Translations under genes and position numbers: made by a program
In this document: piece by piece, positions 42,713 to 54,573 of the stretch
How the letters are laid out: the number at the start of each line of letters is the position of its first letter
Position numbering within the stretch: position 1 is the first letter of the stretch
Assembly: GCA_030141605.1 (NCBI GenBank)
Contig: JAQGDQ010000865.1
Coordinates: forward strand, 5,981 to 69,980
Direction of reading: 5' to 3'
DNA: 64,000 bases
DNA from: Tubiluchus corallicola
Taxonomy: Eukaryota > Priapulida > Priapulimorpha > Priapulimorphida > Tubiluchidae
The notes under the pieces: model-generated
Databases searched by the model: none
Seen by the model: only the letters and a program-made list of their open reading frames with translations
What the model was told of the DNA's origin: nothing

Positions 42713-43357
42713 CAGGGATGTTACCGAAACTGAAACTACAAACCGAAACGGAAATTTACGAAACTTAAGAAACCGAAACGAAACCGAACCGAAATCACAT
42801 TTGCAAAACCAACTGTTTAAAAAACTCTGAAACATGTAAAATAGTTTGTTTATTTATATTTGTCCGGACACAAGCTTGACGAAGAAGCTAGGCAAAAAAA
42901 TTCTAACCAAAAAAATAGAACAATGTTCACGGTTAAAGATATTCAAGGTTAAAAAAACTGACAAATTTTATTTTGTAAATATTTTGTCACCAATATTTTG
43001 TAAATTATAAAATTAAACTTGGTTTTATTCAAATTATGCTGTGATATTTCAGTTCATTGTGCCTGGAGACCTTAAAGCTTCACAGTCGTCAGCACTAAAG
43101 ATGTCCCGCATTGCTGTAAAAAGCATGCTACAAAGTTTTGATAAACGATATTTATGATTTATTTGAGTTATTTAAAACCAAAATTTTTCCACGATTTTTA
43201 ACATCTAGCAGAAAATGGGTAAGCTGGATAAATACTACTAAAACCTTGGAGAAATGCTTCGGAAAATTACCGAAAGCTTCAGCTACGAAACTTGATAATT
43301 TTTCACAAAAATTAATGTGCAATATAATGACAAACCAAAACAAAATCGACATCCCTG
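42713..43357. mobile_element. hAT-like non-autonomous element, family D
   Basis: Ends are CAGGGATGTTACC and GACATCCCTG, inverted over 9 bp. The 8-bp flanks ACAATAAG and ATAATAAC agree at 6 positions. CCGAAAC words cluster near the left end. A 77-codon frame at 43138-43371 (DIYDLFELFKTKIFPRFL) may be a transposase trace, but I cannot place it. Confidence 0.6.
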
Positions 43358-44359
43358 ATAATAACAGATAGCTTATTCATGGGGAATTAGTGAAGTTACA
43401 ACATGTCACTTATTGAATCTCCCTGTTTAATCGGGCATTTTTCACATATCCCTAATCTCCATTTCATGAGGATCATTTCGATACCAAGTTCATGGCTCTA
43501 TGTTATTTCTAAGGTGAGATAATTGAACTTGAGGTTGAAATTGAATTTCTAAGCCACGTTGAAGTTGAGGTGTAGGCTACGCAGTGAAAAACTTAATCTT
43601 GAGAAAACTGCTGTTAAAGTTAGTCATTGTTTTTGCCGCGTTTTCACAAAATACTTAGCAGCCACACTCTATGGACTTGACAAGAACACATTAAAGTTAC
43701 ATTTAAATCCAGTAGATGGCTCTTCCTGATGAAGATCTGGTCTTGTCAGCAAAAAAACCTGAAGCAAAATGACTGATTCCATGAGCCACTGTAGGAGTTC
43801 GAAATTACAAGTCTTCTTACAATTGCAGTACTAGTTTAGACAGAAAAGTGGTTAAGGAGTTTTAAAATTGGATTTTTAGTATTTTTTGGACATTTTCTTG
43901 ATAATTTGGCACTAGAATATAAAAGTCCACTATATATAGTGTTTGTTTTTATAAAAAGAAAAAACAAAAATTGACATTTGACCAAATTTCAGGTCATTCT
44001 ACTTTGAAGCACCATAACATAGTTTTAACTGGACGGTTTTGGTTTGCAAGCACACATGCAATTTACTAAAGTATTGAAAACTTATTAAAGCAGACAAAAC
44101 TTATTAATGTTGTCTTCTACTACAAATATTAGTATTGTGCAATTGGACAACTTCTTAACATACTTCCTATTGGACTATCCTGTACAAATAGATAATTTAA
44201 CACACTCTGGGCCACCCTGTATGAATTATAACCTAACTCAGCTTGAATCACCATGCACAAATGGGTTGCAATAAAACTCATTTTGGGCCACTCTGTACGA
44301 CAAATTGATAAGAAACTTAACTCACATTAAGGCACCTTCTAAAATGATAAAAAACTCAC

Positions 44360-44595
44360 CCTGGGTCACCCTGTACAAATGGGTAACAGCTCGTCATGTA
44401 CTTGGGTAAGCCAGAAAAGTGCGATGGCTGAGCAGTCGAGCCATCCTCAGTAACCGACTGAGCCGGCACCACCGCCGTTCTGACGCTGACGATTTCCTGG
44501 TTAGCAACCGGATGTTGGCATTGTTCTGACGTCGCATCCGAGCCGCCGAGCTGACGGGGGACAAACGGCTCGCAATCTGCTGACAACTTGTACAT
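44360..44595 (-). CDS. SECISBP2L: SECISBP2L exon 1 (N-terminus)
   Basis: Encodes MYKLSADCEPFVPRQLGGSD and, near its end, GLPKYMTSCYPFVQGDPG. Both blocks are family hallmarks: KLSAxxxPFVP at the very N-terminus and LPxYxTxCYPFVQ shortly after. The protein binds SECIS hairpins in selenoprotein mRNA 3' UTRs and recruits the selenocysteine elongation factor. The ATG follows directly on TTTCTAATTTAG, an acceptor, so translation may start here or in a further upstream exon. The donor is CAGG|GTGAGT. The 17 exons give about 1125 residues. Confidence 0.93.
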
Positions 44596-44809
44596 CTAAA
44601 TTAGAAAGAAGTACGGAGAAAATTAAAAGTAATGTGTTCGTATGTTTGATTTGCAATGTGCATGCTGGTAGGTTATTGCAAACTCTCTGACACTAACTGA
44701 ACATACTTGCAAGTTACTTGGCAAGTTAACCTGGCAAAAAACTTGCCATTCTGAATGTGTCATAAAATAAGGTGTGCATACATTTAGATACGTTGATCAT
44801 TTCGACAGA

Positions 44810-45360
44810 CGGCACTCCAGACACAAGGCTATTTTGACACATAGGTAATTTGGACACAAGATGATTTCGACACATAGGTAACTTGGACACATAGGACATT
44901 TACAAGGTGATTTCGACACATAGGTAATTTGGACACATAGGACATTTACAAGGTGATTTCGACACATAGGACATTTACAAGGTGATTTAGACACATAGGT
45001 AACTTGGACACATAGGACATTTACAAGGTGATTTCGACACATAGGTAACTTGGACACATAGGACATTTACAAGGTGATTTCGACACATAGGTAACTTGGA
45101 CACATAGGACATTTACAAGGTGATTTCGACCCATAGGTAACTTGGACACATAGGACATTTACAAAGTGATTTCGATACATAGGTAACTTGGACACATAGG
45201 ACATTTACAAAGTGATTTCGACACATAGGTAACTTGGACACATAGGACATTTACAAAGTGATTTCGACCCATAGGTAACTTGGACACATAGGACATTTAC
45301 AAGGTGATTTCGACACATAGGTAACTTGGACACATAGGACATTTACAAAGTGCAAAGTGA
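44810..45360. repeat. GACACATAGG tandem array (arm 1)
   Basis: About 11 units of roughly 45 bp containing GATTTCGACACATAGGTAAC and TTGGACACATAGGACATTTA. It lies 215 bp upstream of the first SECISBP2L coding exon. Its words occur in the array at 45660-46436 in reverse complement. Confidence 0.93.
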
Positions 45361-45659
45361 TTTGAATACATGATGATTTGGATGCGTAAAGCGAGTCTGC
45401 AAGTCCAAAAATATGTGAATATTAGGGCATCTTTTGCCAGCTTCTCTCAGCCCTGAGTAATCTTAGAAGTTGATAACTGGCATACTGTTAGAATGCAGGT
45501 GAAACTTGAAGCGTACTAATTTTTGGGTCAATCAATGTAAATTTGTTTTTTCATGATTTTTAAATATCCGCATACAGCAACTCAAGCAGCAGTCTCCCAG
45601 CACAATCAAATGAATTATCACTCATTACTTATTAACAAGAGATCAGTTAACAACAAATT

Positions 45660-46436
45660 ACGTATGTGTCCAAATGTCCCGTGCATCCAATGTCCTTGTG
45701 TCCAAAAACCCTATGCGTCCAATGTTCCATGTCTCCCAAAGTCCTATGTGTTCAAATGTTCTTGTGTCCAAACATCTTATGTGTCCAAATGTCCCTACAT
45801 CCAAACATCTTATGTGTCCAAATGTCCCTACATCCAAACAACTTATGTGTCCAGATATCACATGTTCAAATGTCCTTGTATCCAAACATCTTATGTGTTC
45901 AAATGTCCTTATGTCCAAACATCTTATGTGTCCAAATGTCCTTGTTTCCAAACAACTTATGTGTCCAAATGTCGTATGTGTCCAAATGTCCTTGTGTCCA
46001 AACAGCTTGTGTCCAAATGTCCTTGTTTCCAAACAACTTATGTGTCCAAATGTCGTATGTGTCCAAATGTCCTTGTGTCCAAACAGCTTGTGTCCAAATG
46101 TCCTTGTATCCAAACATCTTATGTGTCCAAATGTCCCTACATCCAAACAACTTATGTGTCCAGATATCACATGTGTTCAAATGTCCTTATGTCCAAACAA
46201 CTTATGTGTCCAAATGTCGTATGTGTCCAAATGTCCTTGTTTCCAAACAACTTATGTGTCCAGATATCACATGTTCAAATGTCCTTGTATCCAAACATCT
46301 TATGTGTCCAAATGTCCTTATGTCCAAACATCTTATGTGTCCAAATGTCCTTATGTCCAAACAACTTATGTGTCCAAATGTCGTATGTGTTCAAATGTCC
46401 TTGTGTCCAAACAGCTTGTGTCCAAATGTCAAAACC
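45660..46436. repeat. CTTATGTGTCCAAATGTCC array (arm 2)
   Basis: Irregular higher-order array built from GTGTCCAAATGTCC and AACATCTTATGTGTCC with variants for Ile/Phe/Val-like triplets. Two longer blocks (about 45960-46030 and 46015-46095) are near duplicates. All three + frames are open across it, which is a property of the repeat, not of genes. Confidence 0.93.
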
Positions 46437-46510
46437 CCTGTAATACTACAATACATTTACAAGTAGAGAAAAAATTACTATGCAAGGTTACACTACACGC
46501 ATGCACCCAC

Positions 46511-46525
46511 ACGCGCACACGCACG

Positions 46526-46561
<36 letters not shown>
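46511..46561. repeat. (CA)n microsatellite
   Basis: CACGCACGCACG followed by about 16 CA dinucleotides, directly after the arm-2 array. Confidence 0.95.
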
Positions 46562-46563
<2 letters not shown>

Positions 46564-47689
46564 ATAACTGCCTAGCATTTTAATAAAAAGCTTAAATTTT
46601 AATAAAAAGCTTAAAGGTCAAAGTAACTGCAGGTCAAAGTAGTTCCAAGGCTGCACATCACACAGCTGCCTCAGTCAATCAAATATTCATTCTACTACGC
46701 TATATTATACTACATATGAATACGCAATACTATAATCAGCAGATCTTTCAACATATACCTTCAAATTCTAGTAAATTAATTATTAATTAAATATTCGTTC
46801 AATTTCGCTCGACTTGAACATATAACTAACTACATTATTAGTCGATTACAATGGTCTTTTTGTGTCCTGTCCTATGCTGGTAACATATAGCTTATAATTG
46901 TAATTATTGTATTTGTCATCTCATTCTAATGAGATACATAGATTATGTCGTAAGGCACTCATTATTATTCATACGACTAAAATATTACAGCACTGAGATA
47001 AAAAAAATTACTACACGCAGTAAACATTTAAAACATTCATTGTGACCTGCAAACTAACCAGAAAGTACTTGTCATATGGATAACACTGCACACTAAAATT
47101 TATTAATATTAAAGATGAATGTCGTAAAAAAATCTGTTACCATACTGCACTGTACATGTAAAAACTGAAGCTAAATTTGACGCACTGTATTCATCAATAG
47201 ACATCTTTGGTCATCGTCTTTACATCTATAGTCAATAGCTTCTGATATTAACAATTAAAAATTAAAGTAATTACGATGATTAATGATGTAATGAAATAAT
47301 AATTAAGATACAGGATAATGTCTTCATTCACTGCGAGATGCAGCATTTCTCTATGAAATGGTCACGTGATAGTTAAAGATCATAGTCACCGAATAATCTG
47401 GTGTGAGTCAGAGACAGATTTTGGAGCTATTTTCGACAAAATGCTTTCATTTGAAGATTATATCAACAAAAATATAAAAAAGCTAAAGAGATAAATATGG
47501 ATTAAACAAAAAATATGGGGTTTTTAATTCTATGAGTGTACTTCACCCCTTAATCATGATTAGTAATTGCACGGCAGTATAATAACTAAATCTTTTACCA
47601 TGCTGACCCGTTATATGTTCATCTGTTTGTACTACAAAGTTCTTGTAAGAGCCCTTTCTTGAATTTTCTAGCTCAGTATGGCACCATCA

Positions 47690-48010
47690 ATAAATAAATA
47701 TATCAGTGAGCTCGAACAAATTTAAAGATATGCAACAAGAATTAAAGCACAGATTTAAAAGGACTGTCATCATTTTGACAAGGTTAAAGCTTTTGAAATT
47801 GCTAAAGCTCAAATTGCTTTACAGGAAACTGAGAGGCAGATGTCTGATAGAAGCTTATAAGATTTTAGTAAATATATATGATAGAGCTGCAAGCCCTTCA
47901 ATTGAGATTCAGAATAATCAATCACCAGAGGCCATTCAGATCATACTAAATCTATAGGACTGAGTTCCCTCAGAATTGTAGATTCGTGGAAAAGCTTACT
48001 TAATGATGTC
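47690..48010 (+). mobile_element. LINE reverse-transcriptase C-terminal remnant
   Basis: One frame reads SELEQI and then RYATRIKAQI, the next LYRKLRGRCLIEAYKILVNI with YDRAA. The family pattern is LExxQRRATRI followed by LxxRRLRGDLIEAYKIL. The order is right but stops and a frame change intervene, so it is a decayed copy. Confidence 0.6.
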
Positions 48011-49519
48011 ATATGTAGATGTCTCTATAAAACAGCTGGCAAACAATGGGCTGGGAATAGATATAGTCTTCGATTACAATGAGCCCTTCGAGGACAAATG
48101 CATTACTATACAATTTGGCTAAAAGATTACTATGCCAAAACAACAGAATGTAACATGAGGTAACTTAAGGAAGCTTTTCTCCAAGTACAGGCAGACTGTA
48201 AAGTGTTGAAATTGTAAAATGATATGGTCAGGCTGAAATCACCATTTCTAGATACACATTCACTTACCATGATTATTACTCACATGCTGACTGTTGGTCA
48301 AGGCAACAGCAGACAAAGAATACCAATGAGAGCTGTGCTGTAGTGCTGTGTGATTTTAAAAATTGTTCTGCATGCTTCATAGAAGACACACATGCAAATA
48401 TGCAGGCATACACACAAACAAGCACTCTTACATGTGCGCATATGCACACAACAAACACTTGTGACTTTGACAACAACAGCTAAAAACATATCTAATAATG
48501 ATAAATTAATAATGCCAAAATAATTTATTGTTATTAATATGAGATCTAATGTGGTTAGATGACAAACATCTGCTGTATTCAGGTCCGGGGGGCAGTTCTT
48601 GGGGCAAGACTAGCATGGTGGCAGTTGACAGAAGGCAGCAGAAAGGACTACTATGCTGCCTGGGTATAGGCTTGTCCAGAAATAAAATTGGCTGATGGTG
48701 GTGGTCACATGTGTTGGATTATATGAAGCCCCTTCTATGCAGTTCTCCATTGGTAATAAAGAGAAATCAGTAAATACTGTGACTGACAGGCAGGTGGCTT
48801 CAGTGGAAAAAGCTCAAACATCTCAGGCCATTCACGTAATGGGTCGTCATTTGGCTCTGGTAAGTCAGATGCAATAATGCAGCAGCCGTGCAATAGATGG
48901 AATTTGGCCATCAAAAAGATATTGCTACTTGGATGACAAGATCTTCGTCAGGTGAAGACATTATGTGATCTTGGACTTGGATAGGATGTGGTTTTTAAAC
49001 CAAAGCAAATGAAATCTGTGACAACTTTGATGATTTCTCTTGCAGGAGAGATGAAGAGAGCAGTAATGGCATGAAATACAATAAAAACTTGATCTTTTTC
49101 TTTGCCCTGTTGATGGCGTGGACTTCATGGCAAAATTTGGGATCAAGTCATCAGATGATGGTAGGTGAAGCCAATCCATACATGACTATTTCAAAATTGT
49201 ATGGTCGATAAATTGTGTGCGTTCAAGCTACAAATTACAGCATTAGGCTTGCCTTTACTTCTTCTACGTAATAGAATGGCTATTGGGTCAAATGACACCA
49301 TTTGACAGCAATGCTCATACATATTTTACAAAAAGTTTTGTACATTATACAACTTTCAAATTGTACTGATACAGTGAACGATGGCCAAAAAAGTGCGTTT
49401 GCATGAATGCTTGTGTGATGTGCATGTGCATAGTGCATAAAAATTAGGCAATATTTGCTAGAGTATTTGTGCTTGAACGTGCAATGCTTTTTTTAGAATC
49501 ACAAAGTACCAATTCAAGT

Positions 49520-49590
49520 GTAGGGATGATGACGGTGGTGATACTGATGACGACGATGATGACGACGATGATGACGACAATGACATCGAC
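49520..49590. repeat. GAT/GAC trinucleotide tract
   Basis: ATGATGACGGTGGTGATACT followed by repeated GACGACGATGAT words, about 70 bp. Confidence 0.9.
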
Positions 49591-50770
49591 CCCAATACTT
49601 TTAGAAAAAATTACAGTTACAGTATTTTTGTGAATTTAAATCATAATAAAAGTTTTTTCTGTAACAACACAACAATGTTTTGCATATTAGAAACATTGCT
49701 TTTATTTTCTTCTACTTTTCTTTCTTTTCTGCTTTCCCTTCCTCTTTTTTTCAATATTCTTTATCACTCTCACAAGTTTGCTAATACATCGATGAGAGAT
49801 GGTAGCAACAATAGTAACAATAGAAGTGGTTGTGATGTAATAACAATCATGCTATAATAACTCTGCAGTGCCTATAGCAGTAGCAACTTTTCATTTTACC
49901 AAAATATTCTTGCGTGCCAACTGGAATACAAATTGCATGGCAGTGAAGTGGTTAATTCTGTTCAAGATGATATGGGTGACAGTCTGGTTTGCAATGCACA
50001 GGAGTGTGATGGGATGATACTTGAAAGCCTGGGTGTGGACTATATCAACGGATCAAAAATTGTGTTTAAGATGATTAAGATGAATAAGATTAACATATTT
50101 GAATAGGATTTTCTTCCCGGTTAGCAAAAACTCAATTACGAGAAGTCTAAAAAGAGTATGTGGGAGAGCGAAGGCAGAGGCAGTTTTAGCTGTCATCACC
50201 TTCCTCATCTCTTCAGTGAAGCCATCATTTTTACAAGTTCGAAAGCATAATTTAAAAAAATGACCAAATCATGTAACTAGTTTTGATTTTCTATTGACTT
50301 GATTTATTAATATATCCTTATAAATTTAAATACTGATTATGTTTTAATATAAATTTATTAGAGTCTTTGCGTAAATTATAATGAACATTTGCCTTTGCTT
50401 TGTCGTTCATTTTCATAGACTGCTGTTTCATCACAGTCGATGGGTTACACCACTGTTCATAGGAACACTGGCGTTATACAGAATAGAATAGAATTATCAT
50501 AATCTAGTAGCTTCTAGCTATGTATCATGGGTTAATTTTGAGTGTCACGTTTTGTTCTGTATGTACATGAACACATTCGCATCGTATTATAGCAAATTAT
50601 AAAAAAAGCTAAAAAAACGGCCACTAAAAATAAAGTAAGATGAAACGAAGTTTCAGGAACCAAGGACTAGTTTGCATATAGGCAGAGTTGCCAGCTCGTT
50701 GACCTGTCATCAACTCCACACGTGAAATTGGTTTTGAAAACAAGAACGAAATTTCATTGATATCTCAATA

Positions 50771-51967
50771 ATGGTTGTACAACGAGCATCGCGCGTTGTT
50801 GTTGATTCAGGAGCTTTTATTAAGTGTTTGAATTTACAAAATTTAGGCGAAACTATTTACAGTACGAAAGAAGTGGTGGCCGAAATCAAGGATCGACAGA
50901 CAAGGCAACGTCTTCAAGTTCTTCCGTATGAATTAAATTTACAAGAGCCAGCGCCAGAATGCATTCATTTTGTAACAGAATTTGCAAAAAAGACCGGAGA
51001 TTATGCTTTCTTGTCTGCTACTGATATCAAAGTACTTGCGCTGACTTATCAGTTAGAGAAGGAAATCGTTGGTGTAGCTCATCTCCGAAACGAACCCTCC
51101 AAGACAGCTCAGGGATCAACTATCAAAGGACCTGTTAAAGATAATGTCGTTTTACCAGGTTTTTTTCACCCAACAAACGAACGGAACAAACCTAGTGCAA
51201 GCCTTGATGAGGTCTCTGCTGATCAGACAGAACTTTCTTGTGGTGAGGAAGAAAATGCCGAATCACTGTTGCAAAATACAGAAGCTACTCGAAACAAAGA
51301 CGAAGATGACCGCGGCGATTCTGAGCACAGCAGTGACAGTGACGAAAATGATGGTGGTGGTTGGATAAACAAATCTAATATTGAATCCGTTAAACTGCAG
51401 TCTGGAGAGGGTTACGGTCAGTCGCACGTTGAAGTTGCTTGTATAACTACCGATTTTTCCATGCAGAACGTGCTTCTACAGATAGGTTTACACGTGATGT
51501 CCGTAGACGGCATGCTTATCAATCAAATTAGAACTTACGTGTTGCGTTGTTACTCCTGTTTCAAGATCACGAAGATGATGACAAAAGCATTTTGTCCGAA
51601 TTGCGGCAATAAAACTCTAAAGCGCGTCGCAGCAACGTTCGAAGAGGACGGATCGGTCACGTATTACATTTCCAAACGGCCTATTAATGTACGAGGATCC
51701 AGGTATTCTTTGCCACTTCCACAGGGTGGAAAACATGGATTCAATCCCATTTTAACCGCAGACCAGCGAACTCCACATATGATGCCATCCAGGAAAGCCT
51801 TGGAGAAGACGAATGCGCTGGATCCCGATTACGTAGGAAAAGTATCTCCGTTTGCTATGAATGATGTGACAAGTCGGGCCGCTCAGTTGACGATGGGCAG
51901 TGGTAAAAAGAGAAACTGGATGCAGCGAAATCCTAATCAGACTCGCAAGCCACACAGGAAGAAGTGA
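50771..51967 (+). CDS. NOB1: NOB1, 20S pre-rRNA D-site endonuclease
   Basis: A 398-aa intact frame, against about 410 in human. The N-terminal PIN nuclease domain opens RVVVDSGAFIKCLN. Acidic residues likely to bind metal are D12, E38 and D85 (the last in LSATDIKVLALTYQ). Residues about 150-200 are an acidic, disordered insert. A zinc ribbon follows, with C260, C263, C275 and C278 in RCYSCFKITKMMTKAFCPNC. The C-terminus carries SRYSLPLPQGGKHGFNPIL and a basic end, KPHRKK. In the family this enzyme cuts the 3' end of 18S rRNA in late 40S precursors in the cytoplasm. No intron is present here, unlike vertebrate NOB1. The ATG at 50771 is the first in frame with the PIN domain. Confidence 0.97.
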   Translation: MVVQRASRVVVDSGAFIKCLNLQNLGETIYSTKEVVAEIKDRQTRQRLQVLPYELNLQEPAPECIHFVTEFAKKTGDYAFLSATDIKVLALTYQLEKEIVGVAHLRNEPSKTAQGSTIKGPVKDNVVLPGFFHPTNERNKPSASLDEVSADQTELSCGEEENAESLLQNTEATRNKDEDDRGDSEHSSDSDENDGGGWINKSNIESVKLQSGEGYGQSHVEVACITTDFSMQNVLLQIGLHVMSVDGMLINQIRTYVLRCYSCFKITKMMTKAFCPNCGNKTLKRVAATFEEDGSVTYYISKRPINVRGSRYSLPLPQGGKHGFNPILTADQRTPHMMPSRKALEKTNALDPDYVGKVSPFAMNDVTSRAAQLTMGSGKKRNWMQRNPNQTRKPHRKK

Positions 51968-54488
51968 AGAATTTGACATTCATTTTAAACAGATGTTATC
52001 TTATCGTTGATTAACATTAAGGCACATTCAACTAAAAATGTGTTGCCTATAGCAAATTACTGGGTTTCAGAAAATATTTGCTGTTACATAATGAAAGCTA
52101 TGCTTGCAGTTTCAACTTCTGACATTTTCATCAACTGTCAGTCAAGTTAGGTAAGACACTCACACGGGTTGACAATCTGGCGCATGTGCAATTAAAACTG
52201 TTTCACTTTTTGAACTGCGATGTTTGATTATATATTGGTATCCGTGCATGTAACTCTTATCAGATCAGCTGAACTTGTTATTTATGTTTAATGTTTACCT
52301 TATTTTGCCAATAGTTAGTTGTGCAAGTTGGGCAGCAAAAGTTGGATATTCTAAAACGTCGCAGTAGCGTAAAAAAATTTAACGTCCATGATATTTTCAC
52401 ACGTAAAACAGTGGCATAGACATCTACATAGACATAGAACATTTATTTTCTCCAATTAGTCAAACATCAAAAGTTTTTTAGATATTAAGTAATTATAATC
52501 ATGGAGAAGGGCAGGGAAGGATCATAGGGTCATCTAGTCTCTTGCCCTTTCTTATAAGTAGATTAGTCTATTAAAAATTAACAGTGATGCTGCAGATAAC
52601 AAAAACAAATAAGAAAAAAATAATAAAAACAGTATAAATGATACAAATTATCCAAAAAGAACTGAAAACAAAAAAATAATAAAGTTGGATACCAAAATCT
52701 AAACAAAACAATACAGTTATTCAGTAATTAAGATTATTATATGTAGTAGTTTCAAATGGGGTCTTATTAACAGGGGAATTTGACCAAGGTTAGTGAGTAA
52801 AGTTAAAAACTGAGAGTATGGAAAGAAAAAATAAGTATTAAAAAAGTTATATAGAAAAATTTATGAGAAAAAGTAAGTATGAGAAACAGCAACAATTATT
52901 TAGGAGATGAGGAGAAAAAAAGAAAAGAAAAAAAAAACCTGCTAGCTTGCTTATTAGTCTTACATGTTATGTACTACAGGTATATTCATTTAGTAAGATT
53001 TTTGCATATTTTTTGGAAGCAGAAAACGAGCTACCTTCCAAGGTGCCCTGGAATTGGTAACGATTATGCATTTCTGTGTTGCATTTTAAAAAGACATTTA
53101 TTCTTGTGATCATGTGAATTTGAAGAGAAGTTGAGAATTTTACGCGAATCTTGTTATCAAACCTTGTGTGTAAAAGTTGAATGATTTGTTTCACAGAGGT
53201 CTAAACTGTTGCCTGCAACATCTGCGTTATTTAAGAGGTGATTGTATAAGTATGACAAGTACATACTAAAGTTTTCAATAGTAAGTAAGTAAGTAAGTAA
53301 TTTTTTTTATTTTTCTCCATAAATTTACAATAATTTGACAATAAAATACAAACAAACATGGGAGAAAGGGTGGTGAAAAACCAAAGGTTATCAAGCCAGT
53401 CAACCACCCTTCTCAGAAAGGCAGCAAGCAAAAAGATGCTAATGACAGCAGACACAACTATTAAAAACACATAAACGTCCATAAATACAAAAAAACAAAA
53501 TTACAACAACAGCAAAAAACCAGTCTTTCCTAAATATAGCCAAACATTAAACATAGTCAATTATATATGGTTCAAAATAAAAGAGAATATTTTAATGTTC
53601 ATGGGTTCACTAAAGAATTATTAATCTTACTGACAAGATAAAGTAATTAATACTTTTGCTTAGTTAGTGAAGTCAAGTTGTTCTGATTATTGTTTGGACT
53701 CTGCCCAATGTTATCTGAATTTATCTGAAACGACTTGCCGACAAAATGGCTGCCCCTAGCGGTCATCCATGCCTTTTAAATCTTCAAGTTCTATACGATG
53801 TTACTGGCTATAAAAGCTCCATGCACAATAAAATAGCATGTAGATGATTTTTTAGTTTTCTGTAAGAGTAGGGGATTCTTGTCCTTTAAAAATACTTGAA
53901 TTATTGTTTTATTTTTGTACATGTTTAGCAAAATCATTGTGAAAAATAATTGTGAGTACCAATAATTCCGAATTAGTAATTGTATTTTTAATTTGTTTGC
54001 TGAAATGACCAGTTGGATAAATTTATTTATTTAATTCGTAATCAAATTCATCTTGTCACTCTTGTTCGTTATTACACAACAATATGTGTATTACTATCAC
54101 CATCATTATCATCGTCATATTTTTGTCCTCAATGACAACAGAATCAACATCAACAACATGGTGCTATTAATTAATTTATCCAATCAATCTCTCTCCTCAC
54201 CCCCACTCTTTTGCCTCTCATTCTTTTCTCTCTCCTCACTCTCGCGTAAATGAAGTATTATCTGTTCATGTAGCAATTTTATGCATATATAACATAGTTA
54301 TTTAATAACGGCTACTAGATGGCGCGACGGCGCCGCAAAGTCGCATGCTGAGGTGGCAACCCTAATTAATCCCATAAGCACATTTGTTATTGACATCTAT
54401 CTGGTGCACGTGTGTGGGAATGTGTATATTGAATATGTGTTAATAGTTAATAAAATTTGTTTTCTTTTAAATTTAATTTCTAATAAAA
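51968..54488. other. Intergenic region NOB1 to MPC2
   Basis: Holds the NOB1 3' UTR and the MPC2 upstream region. LINE-3'-end-like segments occur at about 52430-52560 and, starting with (AGTA)n, at 53281-53480. AAAATGGCTGCCCCTAGCGG at about 53745 recurs near 36622 and is therefore a dispersed repeat word, not a start codon. Nothing else is identified. Confidence 0.6.
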
Positions 54489-54573
54489 ATGTCATCTATA
54501 GGCAAAGGTTTAATTACTGTCTTAGACAGGATGGTGCCTGCCCGGTACTTACCAATGTGGAATCATGCAGCAG
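54489..54573 (+). CDS. MPC2: MPC2 exon 1
   Basis: Encodes MSSIGKGLITVLDRMVPARY then LPMWNHAAG. It corresponds to the amphipathic N-terminal helix of mitochondrial pyruvate carrier 2 (vertebrate LLDKVELxLPxKLxPLYNHPAG). MPC2 pairs with MPC1 in the inner mitochondrial membrane to import pyruvate. The ATG at 54489 follows AATAAAA and is the first in frame. The donor is GCAG|GTGGTT with one G carried over. A longer overlapping frame in another register is a shadow. Confidence 0.9.

Larger units (their letters stand above)
46437..50770. other. Divergent upstream region, SECISBP2L and NOB1
   Basis: The two genes point away from each other across about 6.2 kb, of which this is the repeat-poorer part. 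It contains a (CA)n run at 46511-46561, a LINE remnant at 47690-48010 and GAT/GAC triplets at 49520-49590. 48540-49500 and 49600-50600 show nothing I can identify. Promoters must lie here, but no motif is decisive. Confidence 0.6.

Noticed and set aside
45553-46564. Cys-rich frames of 266-296 codons in all three + frames
   Set aside because: All three frames being open at once shows the repeat lacks stops; no start, splice or family evidence.
53740-53770. ATG in AAAATGGCTGCCCCTAGC as an MPC2 start
   Set aside because: The same words recur near 36622 in a SECISBP2L intron, so it is repeat sequence; the real MPC2 start is at 54489.
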